6,516 bases of DNA, taken from assembly GCA_030837305.1 (NCBI GenBank), contig JAUPKT010000439.1, positions 1 to 6,516 of the forward strand. The letters are read 5' to 3'. Both the position numbers and the translations under genes were made by a program. Under the pieces are notes generated by a model that was not told where the DNA came from, ran no database searches, and worked only from the letters and a program-made list of their open reading frames with translations. Origin of the DNA: Thermodesulfobacteriota bacterium (GTDB lineage: Bacteria; Desulfobacterota; Desulfomonilia; Desulfomonilales; Desulfomonilaceae). Shown one piece after another: positions 6,181 to 6,516 of the stretch. Each line of letters begins with the position of its first letter. Position 1 is the stretch's first letter.

Positions 6181-6516
6181 ATGCCGGTAAGAGACCAGAT
6201 TCCTTTACAGGATCGACTGAACAGGGATGCGGGGATACGTAAGTGTTACGGTTGCGGAGCAGACAACCGCGCAGGCTTAAAGATAAAGAGTTTTCTTGAG
6301 GGCGACGAGGGCATTTGCACGTGGCATGCAGCAGAGCACCACTGTTCCTATCCAGGATACCTCAACGGCGGCATAGCCTGCACCCTCATTGACTGTCACA
6401 GCGCTTGGACTGCGTTCGCCCTGGAATGTAGAGACGGAGGCATCTCCATGGAAGATGACGGTGACGTCAAGGCCGGCTGGACACGGGCCATGCACGTTGA
6501 GTTCCTCAAGCCAACG
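6181..6516 (+). CDS. PaaI-like hot-dog fold thioesterase, N-terminal part (3' end outside window)
   Basis: The reading frame is open from the ATG at 6181 to the last base, giving 112 codons and no stop. It begins one base after the preceding TAA, so translation is probably coupled. An AGGAG at 6163–6167 inside the upstream gene is rather distant (13 bases). Visible features are a CYGCG motif (residues 22–26), a GLKIKSF strand (32–38), the hot-dog active-site region GYLNGGIACTLIDCHSAW (59–76), and the strand MHVEFLKPT (104–112), where the window cuts it. This pattern matches PaaI-family acyl-CoA thioesterases, especially the subgroup with LNGGI..TLIDCH in place of the commoner HGG...LDE. The enzyme is expected to hydrolyse an acyl-CoA thioester in the cytoplasm; the substrate is unknown. 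The protein is rich in cysteine (seven visible). Usual family length is about 140–180 residues, so roughly the last third is missing. Confidence 0.82.
   Translation, partial: MPVRDQIPLQDRLNRDAGIRKCYGCGADNRAGLKIKSFLEGDEGICTWHAAEHHCSYPGYLNGGIACTLIDCHSAWTAFALECRDGGISMEDDGDVKAGWTRAMHVEFLKPT

Noticed and set aside
6277..6495. Minus-strand open frame of 72 codons at the window end
   Set aside because: It lies opposite the thioesterase, whose plus-strand frame carries the hot-dog motifs and is open to the window edge.

Overview
The window looks like a chromosomal segment of a Gram-negative bacterium of intermediate GC. The closest fit by gene content is a Desulfobacterota-type (former Deltaproteobacteria) sulfate reducer or syntroph. 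This is inferred from three things: a DHH–CBS–nucleotidyltransferase fusion (A-adding tRNA nucleotidyltransferase type), a stand-alone biotin-dependent carboxyltransferase, and acyl-CoA genes (a CaiB/BaiF racemase and a PaaI-like thioesterase). The taxonomic call comes from gene content only. I see no mobile element, CRISPR array, tRNA or rRNA.

Layout. (1) Positions 1–521, plus strand: the 3' part of an alpha-methylacyl-CoA racemase / CaiB-BaiF CoA-transferase family gene. Its start lies before the window, and the ATG at 60 is internal. (2) Positions 579–1883, minus strand, convergent with the first gene: an exported, membrane-anchored protein that I assign to the DUF3999 family, with two similar beta-rich modules. 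(3) A divergent spacer of about 150 bases. (4) Positions 2036–4675, plus strand: an 879-residue, three-part enzyme with an N-terminal DHH/DHHA1 phosphoesterase, a CBS pair and a C-terminal class II tRNA nucleotidyltransferase, probably adding the terminal A of CCA. (5) A 166-base spacer with a plausible sigma70-like promoter and a perfect Shine-Dalgarno sequence. (6) Positions 4842–6179, plus strand: a carboxyltransferase of the PycB/OadA/transcarboxylase-5S family without a biotin-carrier domain. (7) Positions 6181–6516, plus strand, one base after the previous stop: the first 112 codons of a PaaI-like hot-dog thioesterase, cut by the window end.

How they work together. The carboxyltransferase and thioesterase are almost certainly co-transcribed. 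Together with the racemase at the other end they give the neighbourhood an acyl-CoA / carboxyl-transfer flavour. The carboxyltransferase needs a biotin carrier and a biotin carboxylase encoded elsewhere. The tRNA nucleotidyltransferase is a housekeeping gene for RNA 3'-end maturation and should have a separate CC-adding partner elsewhere. The DUF3999 protein has no evident functional link to its neighbours. No wholly new system is evident. The points most worth a second look are the three-domain RNA enzyme, the divergent active-site segment of the carboxyltransferase and the solitary DUF3999 gene.
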